DNA from: Steromphala cineraria
Taxonomy: Eukaryota; Mollusca; Gastropoda; Trochida; Trochidae
Length of the DNA: 64,000 bases
Reading direction: 5' to 3'
Assembly: GCA_916613615.1 (NCBI GenBank)
Contig: OU744734.1
Span: 35,532,801-35,596,800 of the forward strand
Shown here: in pieces, positions 44,961 to 57,788 of the stretch
How the letters are laid out: the number at the start of each line of letters is the position of its first letter
Position numbering within the stretch: the stretch's first letter is position 1
Translations under genes and position numbers: made by a program
Notes under the pieces: generated by a model
Seen by the model: the letters and a program-made list of their open reading frames with translations, nothing else
Told to the model about the DNA's origin: nothing
Database searches by the model: none

Positions 44961-47900
44961 GACTTCATGCACCTTTTGTTTTCTGTTTCTTAATTCTTTG
45001 ACAGTGAAACGTTCTATCATTATGCAACTTCAGTCAACAATCAAATGAGGTCTTTTGGTCAACGCTGGGGAGAAGTCTTGTTGACATTTTATATCAATAA
45101 ATGTTTTTAATGAATGCTCTCTTATGCCATAAAAAAAATTGTTTAAGGCTTTGAATTCTCTTCTATGTGAACTTATTAAAAAGGACAGTGTGACATGTTT
45201 TGTATTACTCACTGATTGGGCAACCTTTGTGTTGCCATGTCGACCTTAATCTCAGTATCATTGAGGATTTCTTGAACATGGAGGACATGTTTCCGAGAAA
45301 GAAGTTTTTTCTTTGTCGCATAGCTGGGAGTGTAATTGCTGAATGATCTTATAGACTACTGGTCTATATGCTGATGATTAAAGCATGTCTACATTGCTGG
45401 CTAAGATCAATTACCATACTGCTTTGAACCTCTCTTGGGATATACATTTAGTACATGTAATTAACTAAATTGGGCAATTATATGAACTAAGAGATCTACA
45501 TGAATCCATAAAATGGAGGATGATATTTTTAGACTACGAAGCGTTTTAAGGGCAAAATTGCTACTGTTGTGATTATTTCATTTGTTTTCATGTCCATTTC
45601 TAAGAAAGTTTACATTCTCTTCGATGTTTGATGATAATATAATGTGATTAGCATCCATTTTGCTACAGCTACGAGCACGTGTGACATATATATCAACATT
45701 GCGTTCGCTCCCCACGGCAGATCAAATCATGAAATGTCACATAACAATAGGTCTATCAGTAGTATTTGTTTTGTGAGGAACAAATCAGGTTTAAGTAGGA
45801 CTATGTCTGTATATCTTTAAAGTTTTAACCGAGATATAGTGCATGTGGTTGTAGAAATGTTAAACCTTTCAGTATTACTTGATAAAGCCTCACTTAGTAT
45901 GTTAATCAGTTATGAACTCATTTCACGCATATATTCATAGGATGTGTAAAATGTGTAACTTTAAATATGATGAGACTTTTATGAGATGTTAATCAAGTTC
46001 TGAATTACCTTTAGGAGATTTTATTTCATAACATATGACACAATGTAAAAAACTGCAATTTTGGAATAAGCTTGATTATTGAAAACCATATCAAATTGCC
46101 TTCAATGAAATGACACTTCGGCAAAATATTGTTATGTTACACTTCATTCACAATTTCTTTGCAAATAACGTTAATGACTTTATTAGAAATGAACAAAATG
46201 TTACCATCAAATATGGAATTTAAATACACATGAACTGTTGAACAACAATTTTACATTGATTACAGAATGCAGACTTGAAGCAAATTTGAACTTTGCTGTT
46301 GAGACAATTTTTCTTAGGCAAGTATGAATAAATGTATGCACTTTGTGATCTTCAGGAAATTACAGGATGATGTTGCTCTCAAAGGTCTTTTATTTTGGTT
46401 TCAGGGTGATCCTATGTGTCAGATCGATTTGGCTTCTGTTGAATACAGTTATAGGCGGTCATGTTTCGAAAAAACAAGCCTTTGAAAACACTAAATTGAA
46501 ATCTGATAGGCCAACCCATAAATTTCTGATTCTTGATTCTTCAAGAAAAAATTTATATGATTTACTAATGAGTGAAAGATTGAGGATATGTTAATTCATT
46601 AATCATTTATCTCTGTCAAGAAATTATTATGTTAATTTTCTGATATTGAAAAGTCTTCACAAATGTGTGATATGTCATACTTTACATAAGTACATAAGTC
46701 TTTTTAAGTTCCTCATGTTTAAAAATCTTTAGATATATGATTATCATTATCTCATCATATAAACTAAAGTTTTTACGAATTCAAATATAAACATTAGTTT
46801 ACTTTGCGCAATTGAAGTCTAAAGTTTAGGTATGTTCTAATGTTCACCCCAATAAAACTTATGAAATTTGTAAAATAATTGCCACATAGCTGGGAGTATA
46901 ATTGCTGAATGATCTTATAGACTACTGGTCTATATGCTGATGCTTAATCTTATATTAATACATGTCTACATTGCTGGATAAGATCAACTACCATACTGCT
47001 TTGAACCTCTCTTGGGTTATACATTTAGTACATGTACATGGAATTAACTTAATTGGGCAATTGCGTGAACTAAGATATCTATATAAATCCATAAAATGGA
47101 GGAGGTTATTTTTAGACTACGAAGCGTTTTAAGGGCAAAATTACTACTGTCTGGATAATTTCAGGTTTTCATGTCCATTTCTAAGAAAGTTCACATGCTC
47201 TTTGATGTTGATGATAATATAGTGTGATTAGCATCCATTTTGCTACAGCTAAGAGCGGTTGTGACATACATATCAACATTGCATTCGCTCACCACGGCAG
47301 ATTAAATCATTAAATGTCACATAGAAATAGGTATATCAGTAGTATTTGTTTTATGAGGAACAAATCGGGTTTAAGTAGGACTATGTCTGTATATCTTTAA
47401 AGTTTTAACCGAGATGTAGTGCATGTGGTTGTAGAAATGTTAAACCTTTCAGTATTACTTGATAAAGCCTCACTTAGTATGTTAATCAGTTATGAACTCA
47501 TTTCACGCATTTATTCGTAGGATGTGTAAAATGTGTAACTTTAAATATGATGAGACTTTTATGAGATGTTAATCAAGTTCTGAATTACCTTTAGGAGATT
47601 TTATTTCATAACATATGACACAATGTAAAAAAATGCAATTTTGGAATAAGCTTGATTATTGAAAACCATATCAAATTGCCTTCAATGAAATGACACTTTG
47701 GCAAAATATTGTTATGTTGCACTTCATTCACAATTTCTTTGCAAATAACGTTAATGACTTTATTAAAAATGAACAAAATGTTACCATCAAATATGGAACA
47801 TATATACACATGAACTGTTGAACGGCAATTATACTTTGATTACAGAATGCAGACTTGAAGCAAATTTACAGGATGATGTTGCTCTCAAAGGTCCGTTTTT

Positions 47901-48559
47901 GTCCCAAATTAGACATGGAGTCCGCCATGTCAAATGCTGTTTCTTCTATTTTTACTCAATTCTTGTGAACATTGTATATTTATAAATTTTTCACAGTTTC
48001 TTCAGATAGCTCCCTTCATGCCATCAACTGTCACTTAATACACCTCATTCATATATTCAATATCAAAATGAAATTTTATATTAATATTCTACATTATACC
48101 AATGACTTTCATTCCATCTGTCCACCATATCCATGTATTCCTTCACTATTTTGTCAATACAATATTATGTCAACATCCATGTTTTCTAGTTATTTATTCT
48201 GACTCTTTCATTCCATTATTCTTACATCTAGTCAAATTTTCTCGCTCTAGTTTTAGAAAAGGTTACTATTCTATGTTGAATCTCCCGAACCTCTACAGGT
48301 CTCTCTCAATTAAAATAACAGTGAACCTTATTAGTGTTGTATGCATGGGTGAAGAATGGTCATTAGAACAGAGGGTATGAAGTGATCAATATGAGGTCAA
48401 CTAGTAGATACATGTACCCTCCAGAAGAGTTTTGTCCTATATCAAGGTTTGGGTATGAGCTTTTCAAAATAATACCAAAAGTTACCTGAAAAGATTGGTA
48501 GGTATTTTGTTTGTCTTTATTTGTATGATCCTGCTAACCTGCAAAAACGGCTTAAGGTA

Positions 48560-49200
48560 CATTTTCATTTTTTCAGGATATCTCAAGAACGATTCAGTGG
48601 TTTCTTTTCATAATTTACACATAGCATCTTATTGGGAAGGCGCCGGGCCTCATTTCTGTGACCTTCACATTATTTTCATCAGTGAGGCTTTGTAAATTGA
48701 AGCATTGAGATCTGCATTTTAAGGTTGTCAGCGGGATGTCATTCACTAGATTCTTTTCATAACTTGAAGATGCCGGACCAATTCAATTTTGATGACCTTC
48801 ATATTATTTTCAAGGTCACAGACGAACTTTTGAATTATCATCATTTTTACCTGCATGTGAAGCTTGTTAGTGTGATATCTCAAGAGTCATTCACTGGATA
48901 CTTTTTATATATCTTTTTTAGGAAGACAGCGGGCCAATTTGATTTTTGTAACAGTGAAGCCAACATCCATTTAAAGCGTATAAGGCTTATATGTTACGAA
49001 CTGTTTTTTATATTCTCTCCTTTTTTTTGCACATGGTTTCTTATTTGGAAGACACAGGGACCAATCGATTTGTTATGGTCTAAATGACATCCACTAGCTT
49101 GACAAGTGTAGACAAGTTTTTCTATGTATACATTATGCTTTTTGTTAATATCAATTTGCGGCAGGGGATCTTGTCACCTTTGTGACAAATACTTGTTCTC
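48560..49200 (-). mobile_element. Tandem-core element with GCGGCAGGGGA terminus
   Basis: Degenerate repeats share TATCTCAAGA and TTCACTGGAT-like words, TTTTCATAA, and a GGGCC or GGACCAAT segment with CTTCATATTATTTTCA. The right end, TTGCGGCAGGGGATCTTGTC then ACCTTTGTGACAAATACTTG (49153-49193), is the inverted counterpart of the start of the 54.5 kb element. It interrupts the homology between unit 3 and the other units. Confidence 0.55.
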
Positions 49201-49640
49201 TATGGAATTCAGCATTTAGTCACAGCCATTCGAGGAAGATCAATATCTCCTTGATCTCAAGTTCTAATCAAAGGCTAGCTGACCACCAACTGTCCATTGA
49301 TAAATAAGCTTTTGACCTTGACCATCAATTAATCACCTGATAGAGTAAGTTAACTATAATGTCCAGATCTGATGGGATGTAAAATATCCTTCCTGCAGCG
49401 ACATATCAATAAAACCTGCACCACTCAACCCATGACCGGACATAGCTATCGACCTGCTATGAATGGCCAAGGGGCAAGGACAGCTGGAGAAGTGACCAGA
49501 GATAAACTAGCCAGAGCAGGCATTAATTAGGTTCAACAATAGATGACATTCTCATGAAGTGCTGAAGTGTCTTAAAAGAACATGTTTGGACATGTTTATA
49601 CTATCAAAAACTCTCTTCAAACATTAAAACCTTTTCCTAA

Positions 49641-49844
49641 TTAAAAATCTGGAATATGAGATGAAAAATCAAAATAATAATCATCATAAAATGCACTTTG
49701 AGTATACACTAGAGTTTGTATACCTTTATCTATGTAATCATGGTCTTTTCCAAATATACAAAATTGGGATGATACGGTTACCTTTATACAAGATCTTTGT
49801 GACATGTCAGAAATCACCTCGGCATCATTTTGTGTCAATAACAT
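49641..49844 (-). pseudogene. Exon g remnant, unit 3
   Basis: A 67-codon open frame with VISDMSQRSCIKVTVSSQFC and IFGKDHDYIDKGIQTLVYTQ. It is the best-preserved of the three copies. The family is unknown, and a beta-rich ectodomain is possible. Confidence 0.4.
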
Positions 49845-51789
49845 GTATCAGTAACATGACATTTTCTTTATAAATTCAAAGATTCAAACTTCCTTAACTC
49901 GATTCAATACTAAGCTATGACACATTTTAATGTCATCCAAAGTTTGTGAATATTCCTAGGATTTCGTTTCATACATATCCTGAATATTTGATAATTGAAT
50001 AATCACTAACATTTTTAAGATATGTTTATTATGTTGAGATATGTGTTTAACCACAAGAACAGACACCATTCTTAACATCAACAAGAAAAATATTTTTTGT
50101 TTTCCTAAAAAAAAGGAATGATGTCCTCAATCTATTAATAACTATTGTCAAATTTTCACTCTTTGGAATAAGATCATACACACGTACACCATTTGATCAA
50201 ATAAGAACTGAAAGTTTACAATATCGAGAAAATTTATACAATGTCCTGTTACAACGTTACCAAATTTGTTTGATTTAAAAAGTAATAAAAACAAGAAGAA
50301 GAGATATGTGTTTATAGATATCCGATTTTTGTCTCTGTTTACGAGTAGAAGGACAAATACATGTAAAGATCAAAGGGACACACTTTTTAGAATGACCTGA
50401 ATTAACCTGCAGCATAACGTTTTGTTTGATACAGAACGTCAATACATTGATCCAAGGTGCATTGTATGTCCTGTTCACAGTTTGCTAAAAGACAATGTGG
50501 TGGATACTGACCTTCTTTATATTCAAAGGACAAGGATATGTTGATGCGATTAGGAATATTTGTAAATAACGATGGTCGTATTATCAATATCAAACAAGAG
50601 GTTCATTGAGGGTTTGATATGGTTATTATTTATGGTAATTGTACATCTCCAAGCTTTAGTAAGTTGATATGTGTACTACCAGCTCTTGAACAAGATATGT
50701 TAACTTGAGTTATAAGGATACATCTGCATTTGTCGATGTGACTTTTGGGATTTTCGACTATTTTGGCTAAACTATGCAAAAGAAATGGCCGTAACATTTG
50801 GATTGCGAAACCATAATCTTGTGTTCCAAAATTTGTGGTATATGTATAATTGAATTATATACATGTATATGATAAGAATTTTCAACACAGAAATATAAGA
50901 CCTATACCTACACTCAACCCAGTCTTCATGTTAGTGTTATGATTGATGATTTGGAGATGGATATTTATTACTTATTTTAACTGTATACGTCATCTTCTCG
51001 TGACCCTAGTTTCAACTTAACATTGACATATGGTTCGTATCAAAGCAATACAAAATATTATAAAAAAGGTAGATATTTGGAACCACTACTAATAGGTCCA
51101 AACAGTATTGATTTTTTACCAGACTTGCAAGAAAGGGACATGTATTTGTATTGAAGCCCAATCAATGTGACATGATCGATGTTTGTTGGCAGTCTGTGGT
51201 GTATTGGTCTGTAAAACCTCCTTTAATCTTCCGTCTAGACAATACACAATCCCCTTCAGGTTCTTTTGTACGGATTCCATGCTTTTTCTTCTGTTCCATT
51301 CTTCTTCTTTTTTATACTCAATTATTTGACATGATACAAACGACAGGTTAGACACGGTAGTACCGGTCCCACGGACCAATCAAATTTGACCTTTTCCATC
51401 AAGGTTTCAAGGTGTTAGTTCACTATTCTTTCTGTTTCTCTTCTCATTCTCGAAATAGATATGTTATATTTTCTGTATTGGCTGACAGTAAGCCTGTCTC
51501 CACCGCTGATGTGCCGAGGTTGGTGTTAGAGACATATTTAACTTGACATGATGACCTTAATCTTGTCGCATGACTGTCAGTAGTATTATTGTTTGGTCTG
51601 TTTTGATTACTGTTATAGTTCCTGTGATACCTAGCTAAGAAACCACTGCTTGTCTTTAGAGAAAGCTGCTTTAAACTTTTCATAAGGTTATTGTCTCAAA
51701 AAAGCAAAACAAATCTTTTAGCTGTAATTCAAATAGAAGCCGTAACGTCGTAGCTAAAAACTTAGAGAAATCTGAAACATAATTAAGGA

Positions 51790-52060
51790 ATTTAATGGAT
51801 TTTTTTTAGCAAATGACAACGCTTCAATCATGGATAGGGTTGTTCATATCACAATGCATTTGCCATGATTCAGTAGACAAAGATGATTTTATAACAACGT
51901 CGCTGATTGTTCAACTAACGTTGATTGTATCCAATCATCTCCCGAGAACAGACGCTCGACCAACATTTCATGACTTAATCTACATCTGTTGGCAGAGAAT
52001 GTCTGATGTGATGAAGGTTAGACAAAAGACAGATGACTTGATCTGACTGTCCTTGTTTTT
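51790..52060 (+). repeat. Dispersed repeat R1, copy 3
   Basis: Carries AGCAAATGACAACGCTTCAA, TTCATATCACAATGCA, TTTGCCATGATTCAGTAG and CGTCGCTGATTGTTCAAC, matching 6830-7140 and, inverted, 16040-16430 and 62340-62545. Confidence 0.7.
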
Positions 52061-54483
52061 GACTGACGCTCAAATAGCATTACAGGACAAGTGTCCCTTA
52101 AAGAAGGGCTGCATAACCTTTTTTAAATATATTTTTCAAAAGATATTGGTCAAATAACTATATAACATAAATATTAGGCCAAAACAGCAACGATACACGG
52201 TTTCTCAATGAAGCTACAGCTAAGTAAACATTGCGTAACAAGGCGTCTGCTTGTCGCCGTCCAGCGACAAAGCAAAACAAGACTGAGAGGCCACGGGCAG
52301 GGGGATACCGGAAGTGACGTTGCAGTAGGCGAAGCGTTTGTCTGATTATATGGAAAATGATAGGAAATCCGCAGTTCTGCCTTTTCCAAGCGATTAACAG
52401 TATGTTATATCATTGTGTTGCTGTCAACTGTCCTAGAATATCTCCTGATGAAGTCTCCGTAGACAAATTCCCATCATATTGATGGTTTCACGCCAAATTG
52501 ACCCGCTGTGTTAGGTCAAACAGAGCAATGTGACAATCTACATCAAACTCATGTGTTCCGATCACTACACCGATTTTCTGCTTTGAGCTCGCATTTTCAC
52601 TGAATGAACAGTTTGGCATGCAGAGAAAAGGGAGATTAGTAAAATATAAAACATAGCACAAAGTTTTGGGCTGATTTATGGTAATAATCCGAATATACAA
52701 TGCTCACATTTAGATTTGAACGTTGTGTAAAAAGGTTGAATAAACAATGACATTGGTCTGCAGGTGTTACTTACTTTCTTTAGATCAGATACTCACTTAT
52801 TACACAATTACTATACTGTCTATCGTATTTCCTGTCTGTTTCCTAATTAGATGATATCAAATGATGACTATAGCAGGTAGGTTATATAATGCACAATCAT
52901 CAACACCTGGCTATTTTATGACATCAGCTAATTAGGTAACATCAAATAGCAATTGTATTCCTTAACATCCCTTTTTTCTCCGATTGGTAAATTATAACCT
53001 ATTAACCTGAAATTAGGAATACCGTTTTTGCTCTATCTGATAATTATTTTGGATAAGGTTCATTCAATAAATCTTCCTTATCCTTATTTGTATATCATCT
53101 TATCAAAATATGTGCCTGAGCCTTAGATTGCTATAGTTTCAAAATCATTGTTTCAATATTGTCTCTGTATATTGTATGTGTATTGACCTGTCCATGTGTA
53201 CGTCACTTTGATTTAACTGTATTTTGTTAGGGAGCGGCATTAATATAAGCATCATTTGCTTGTTTGCCAATCCCGGTTTCTTTATGGAAATAAAAATATG
53301 TTTAAACAATAAATCTTCATTCTGTTTGGCCATGTATCGGGTATTGTTGTGGAAAATATCTCCTCTATGTACAAGAGTGAAAACATTAAGATTTTCAGTG
53401 AAATGTCCTATTAAAATAATGTTTTAAACAAGACATCAGTGATCATCATTGAGAATTGTAACTTGTCCATCACTAAATGAAATAACTAAGAAAAACGTAT
53501 ATATTTTTTTTATCCTGTTACAAAATGAAGTCAAAGGCAATTCTAAAAAAATGGTTTAAATGTAAAAAAAAAAAAGTATTGTATAATAAGATCCTTTCTG
53601 CTGTGCTACTAAAGTAATATTCAATAACAACCAACAACTGTGCACGAAGATAAAACAGTTCACACGGGAGCAATTGTTTACATATACATCCGGGTTTCAT
53701 CCATCCATTGCGCAAAGCGAGACCATCTAGGCCTACATGCTGTAGCATTATGCGCATAACTTCGTTTTTAATCAGCGTCTTACGTTTTCATCAATATGAA
53801 TTGCCAGTTGAATAGATTAAACTACCGATTTATTGAAGGTTTGAGATGTTTGGATGTTATTTCGGGTGTTTAATCGACGGTTAAAAATCGAGCTGTACTG
53901 TTAGCTTGTGTTGTTTTACATAACGAGGGCACACAAGGGGGTATCGCATCGCCTACTAACACGTCACGAGGCAGTCACGCTTCAGTGCGTTTTAATCTGT
54001 TCACCGGCCTAATTAGGCGGTGTTCTTTATACAGTCGTAATTAAGCCGTTTCTAGGTCGATTTCAGAAATTTAAAGTTGAGTCCATGTGAAATTGTTATC
54101 ACTATTTCATAAATCCCGAAAGTTGCCATATAGCATTTCAGTCCCTCTTTAACAGGTTTATTATTACGAACTATTAAGCTATCGAGTTAAGAACGTATAT
54201 AGACAAGAAATAATTACATTACAAAAAGATGCTTCACAGCGCCCCAGCTCGTTTCACTTTAACATTGAGCAGTCTCTTACACTTTAATGTCTGCTTTATT
54301 TCTGTAATCAGTGATTCTCACAAACAGATTAGTTTTTTTCAGAGTTGTAATACTGACGGCCATATCAATTCTTTCTAGTGACCCATTAAGGTGTAATTCA
54401 TCATCAGAACACAGCATGGTGGTGTCAATGTGTCTCACCACTAAAGATTACCGTGGTTTTACGTTTGTTATTTTCTGACTCTG
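52061..54483. other. No recognisable gene
   Basis: Short open frames of 62-79 codons occur on both strands without motifs or conservation. No repeat family from the rest of the window was recognised. Confidence 0.4.
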
Positions 54484-54499
54484 AGAATAATATGATACA

Positions 54500-55045
54500 A
54501 ATGAGAACAAGTGTTTGCCACTAATTTGGCAATGTCCCCCGCCGCTTGGATATTGCGATAGAATTGTCACAATAAGCAAATGCTATATTCCCATTGACAA
54601 TAAGTGCAATGGTTCAAGAGATATGGCGTTAACAAGAGTTTCAAAAGTGGCATTGTGACCTTGAAAATAAGGTCATGGTCATCCAAAGTGACAGGTGTCT
54701 GCGTTATCCCTCAATGTAGTTTCTAACCAAATTTGAAGACATTTGGTGCAGTGGTTTATGAGATATCAAGTAAACAAGAGTTTCAAAAATGGCGAATGTG
54801 GTGACCTAGAATTTAAGGTCAAGGTCACCCAAAGTGACTGGTGTCTACGTATCCCTCAATGCAGGCTGTGACCAAATTTGAGGACATTTCATGAATCGGT
54901 TCATAAGATATAAGATGTTTCAAAGTTTTCAAGGTACTGTGGTGACCTTGAAATTTGAGGTCAAGGTCATCCAAAGTATTTGGTATCTGTGTAGTCTAGG
55001 CTGTGACTAAATTTGAAGACATTTTGTAAAACGGTTCATATTTGG
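54500..55045 (+). mobile_element. Three-unit tandem-core element with GTCCCCCGCCGC terminus
   Basis: Starts GAGAACAAGTGTTTGCCACT then AATTTGGCAATGTCCCCCGC. The part TTTGCCACTAATTTGGCAA can pair with itself. The core repeats, each about 140-146 bp, begin GTGACCTTGA or GTGACCTAGA at 54655, 54801 and 54942. They share AAGGTCAAGGTCACCCAAAG, GGTGTCTACGTATCCCTCAA and ACCAAATTTGAAGACATTT. The terminus is the inverse of that at 49153-49197. Confidence 0.65.
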
Positions 55046-55149
55046 TCATAAACTTTTGAATTGGAATAAAACAAATATAAAAATTTTAATTTGATAAATT
55101 AAAGATGATATCAATATAAAAAAACCTTGATAGAAATTAATTTGTTCGT

Positions 55150-55400
55150 GTATTTTGTCTGTAAATTGGTTTAAAAACAAAATGGCCATTTTCATTATCC
55201 TATCTCGTCTAGTTAAATAGATTATAAACGGTCTTTTAAAAAGTATGTTTTATAAAAATCTTTAACAGATATAGTTTTGAAATTAGTAAGGTAGTTCAAA
55301 TGGCTCTTGAAGACATGAAATAACCCTGTTTCAGCCGTAACTATCACTCGTAGCTTAACCTATCGTGTATTTTATATGGTATCGTTTCTTTTGCCCCTGA
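55150..55400 (+). repeat. Dispersed repeat R2, copy 2
   Basis: Direct match to 21790-22045, including AAGACATGAAATAACCCTGT and TGGTATCGTTTCTTTTGCCC. Confidence 0.7.
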
Positions 55401-56289
55401 GGGTACTTGCCTAAATAAAACAATCTTATCTGTTCTATCTGTTTAAGGTTAACAATTATTTCCTGTTATCTATCTACGATTCTAATCTTGCTTAGAAATT
55501 ATATTTTTTTAATGGAAAGATTCTTGAAATCCTAAACAACATTATATTGAAGTTGCCTGTGCTCAACTCCTACGCTATGTCTTTCAAACCTACTTCATAA
55601 TGTTTTTTTGCTACATTAAAAAAAACCAGTCAAAGCTTAAAAACAACAAATCTGATTGTTTTATCTCTCAGGTTGACAATGAACGAACAATAAAGTAATT
55701 ATGTCGGGGAAACGTCTTGCTTACCAAATTAACATTTAAACTTCTGATTTTGAGTTTGGTTCCCAAGGGATGTTTCAATTGATTGAACTCACAGCAATCT
55801 TAGATGTTTCCCTATTGGCGACATATATCTTTCCACTCAGCGAATGTTAAAGGAAATTTGAGAGAAATTATATCTTTTGATTAATATCATATGTCATAAT
55901 TTCGTATATTATCAGCAATTAAAACAAAGTTGTGTAAACATAAGTTTTTTTGAGTCAGGATATGATTTTATGGCTGTCTCCAATAAGTTATGTATTGTCT
56001 GTTTACCCTCCATTAGTTTCTAACTAATGTTCAACCTCCAATAGTACTGTGTGTCGTAGTTGTGAGTTCATCGCCAAAACGCAACCGTTGTTTAATTTCA
56101 TTTCAAAAGATTAATTTCATACCATGTTCATCTGAGACGAAGAAAAGAACAAGACACAAGTCAAACATTTATTTAGGATGACATTTTCACAATGGTTCCA
56201 TCGATCGTCCAAATCACGTTAAATATTCCTTTTCGTCGTGGTATTGTATGACGACGTAGGTACGTCATCTGTTGTGTTAGCTGGTTAGT
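55401..56289. other. Mostly featureless; possible old LTR-like fragment
   Basis: The block 55680-55850 resembles 61910-62050 (GAACGAACAAT, CAAATTAACATTT, AGATGTTT). Around 56045-56090 GTGAGTTCATCGCC and ACGCAACC resemble the LTR start (GTGAGTGCATCGCC, ACGCAACC). This could be an ancient LTR remnant or chance. No gene is seen. Confidence 0.35.
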
Positions 56290-56312
56290 GGGGGGGGGGG
56301 GGGGGGGGGGGG
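56290..56312 (+). repeat. Poly-G run of 23
   Basis: An uninterrupted G tract of 23 bases in AT-rich surroundings. It can form a G-quadruplex, and its length is likely to vary between reads or individuals. Confidence 0.9.
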
Positions 56313-57681
56313 TGTACATGGGCATCTAGTACTTCGCTGACACGGTCCTCCATCTCTGAAGATTTTCTCTATACGTCCTTCTTTACATACTGAATTGTCA
56401 CATTTCAGAAACAGGCCTGTAAAGAAACGGTATTTTTAAGAATATAACTTTAAAGGAACTTTGATTTCCAAAACAAACGTATCTTCTTCAACATTTAAAG
56501 TGATCAATTCCATATTTAGAGTGGTTACAAAAACAGAAAGCAGATGTAAAGTACAAGATTTTCATGGATATCCAACTTCTTTATTCAATCAAAAACTTCG
56601 CAATTATATAAATAATAATGTATTTGGTCATAGTAAATAAAAAAACATGCAAAAGCCCCGAAGAACAAATGACCACATGGAAGTTTTATGAATACTTTTT
56701 TGCAGATTAATTATAAATACAATGAAATGTTGAAGCAAACAACATCTTGCCGTATCATAACATATATATCATGTAAACCAGCAACATGAATCTAGGTTGT
56801 TGTTGTTGAAAGGTTTTTTCCAGAGGTAGAGCAGGACCTAATAATATAGGACTACGGTAAAACTGAACCATGAAATAAATTTACCTGAGTAACATGTACT
56901 TTTCCTTGAGCCGTAGACTCCTCTCTGGTTGTTCTGTTTCCGTGTCGTTATTGCCTTCTTTGTGAATTGCCCTCCGTTTCGAATACCCTTTGTGTACTTC
57001 AGGAATCTAGAATTTAAAGCCAATTCTTTTAGTTCAATTCAACTCAAAAATAATCAGCTATCGATAGTACAATATCGAGGTGAAAATTGGAGCAATTCAA
57101 CAATGCGTTAATATTTTAACCAAAGACACATGTAATCAAACTACAAAGGAAAATTCAACTTTATAGCTTTCGTTTAAGATATAACAATTCTTTATATCTT
57201 TGAATATTGATCAACTGATGTTCTGTCAAAACTACTCTTATCACGTAAGATTGATAAACTGATTAAACATTAAATGAAGTTTTACGTTGGTGATATTGTA
57301 AAGTTGTTTCAATTAATCAAATCTATGTACGAAATATTTTTAATGAATAACCTTCAAACGTTTCATTCTGAGACAATCGTAAACTGTGAGTTGGGGTCGA
57401 CCCGCAGGTTCCGGTGTTTGTCGTCAACCCGCAGATATCATACACTACATTGAAAACTGTTTTGTGAATTGAAAAATTCATCGTCTTTGCTGACCATGTT
57501 TACCTGTCAGGTGTAATCGTGAAATGCGATGATGCACGTGCAGTTAAGGCTAATATAGCAGGATAGCCCTCCAATAGTGTAACACGGAGAGTTGAGTTTG
57601 AGCATACAGTTTTCGACACCAGTTTTCAAACCCTTTAAACACTCGAACTCCAAAAGTTGACAGTGACTTTGCTTTAAGTTA
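56313..57681. other. No recognisable gene
   Basis: AT-rich. Small open frames near 56838-57111 on both strands lack support. Confidence 0.4.
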
Positions 57682-57788
57682 GATATGGTCCTCAAAGTCT
57701 CCATTAGTTTAGCACGAGGGAGTCTACGGCCTAACGGCCTAAGACAAGTCCCTCGTGCCAAACTAATGGAGACTTTTCGGACCATATC
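57682..57788. repeat. Fold-back hairpin, 40-bp arms
   Basis: The left arm starts GATATGGTCC at 57682 and the right arm ends GGACCATATC at 57788. The arms are 40 bp with three mismatches by my count. The 27-base spacer holds CGGCCTAACGGCCTAA, a direct duplication of a GGCC word. Confidence 0.85.

Larger units (their letters stand above)
36926..45498 (-). repeat. Tandem segmental unit, copy 2
   Basis: Begins with CCATAAAATGGAGGATGAT (36934), repeated at 45506 and 47087, and runs in the same block order as the other units to 45498. Apart from sequence shared with the other units it contains a 765-bp insertion (39963-40727), a run of about 150-bp tandem repeats (39236-39800) and a fragment of retroelement LTR (44246-44342). 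Minus strand exon remnants homologous to units 1 and 3 are at about 41275-41425 (f), 41689-41892 (g), 42475-42565 (j), 43385-43560 (m), 43935-44100 (n) and 45150-45395 (p). Several carry frameshifts. Confidence 0.85.
45499..51790 (-). repeat. Tandem segmental unit, copy 3
   Basis: Same block order as units 1 and 2, offset by about 8.0 kb from unit 2. It contains an internal recent tandem duplication of about 1.58 kb: 45506-46290 against 47087-47865, separated by a copy of the p block at 46880-47080. Minus strand remnants are at about 49265-49415 (f), 49641-49844 (g), 50440-50560 (j) and 51444-51683 (m). Similarity fades at about 51790, where repeat R1 begins. Confidence 0.8.

Noticed and set aside
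56038..56092. A second copy of the Gmr1-like LTR
   Set aside because: Only about 30 bp are similar, with several mismatches. It may be chance, so it is mentioned only as a possibility.
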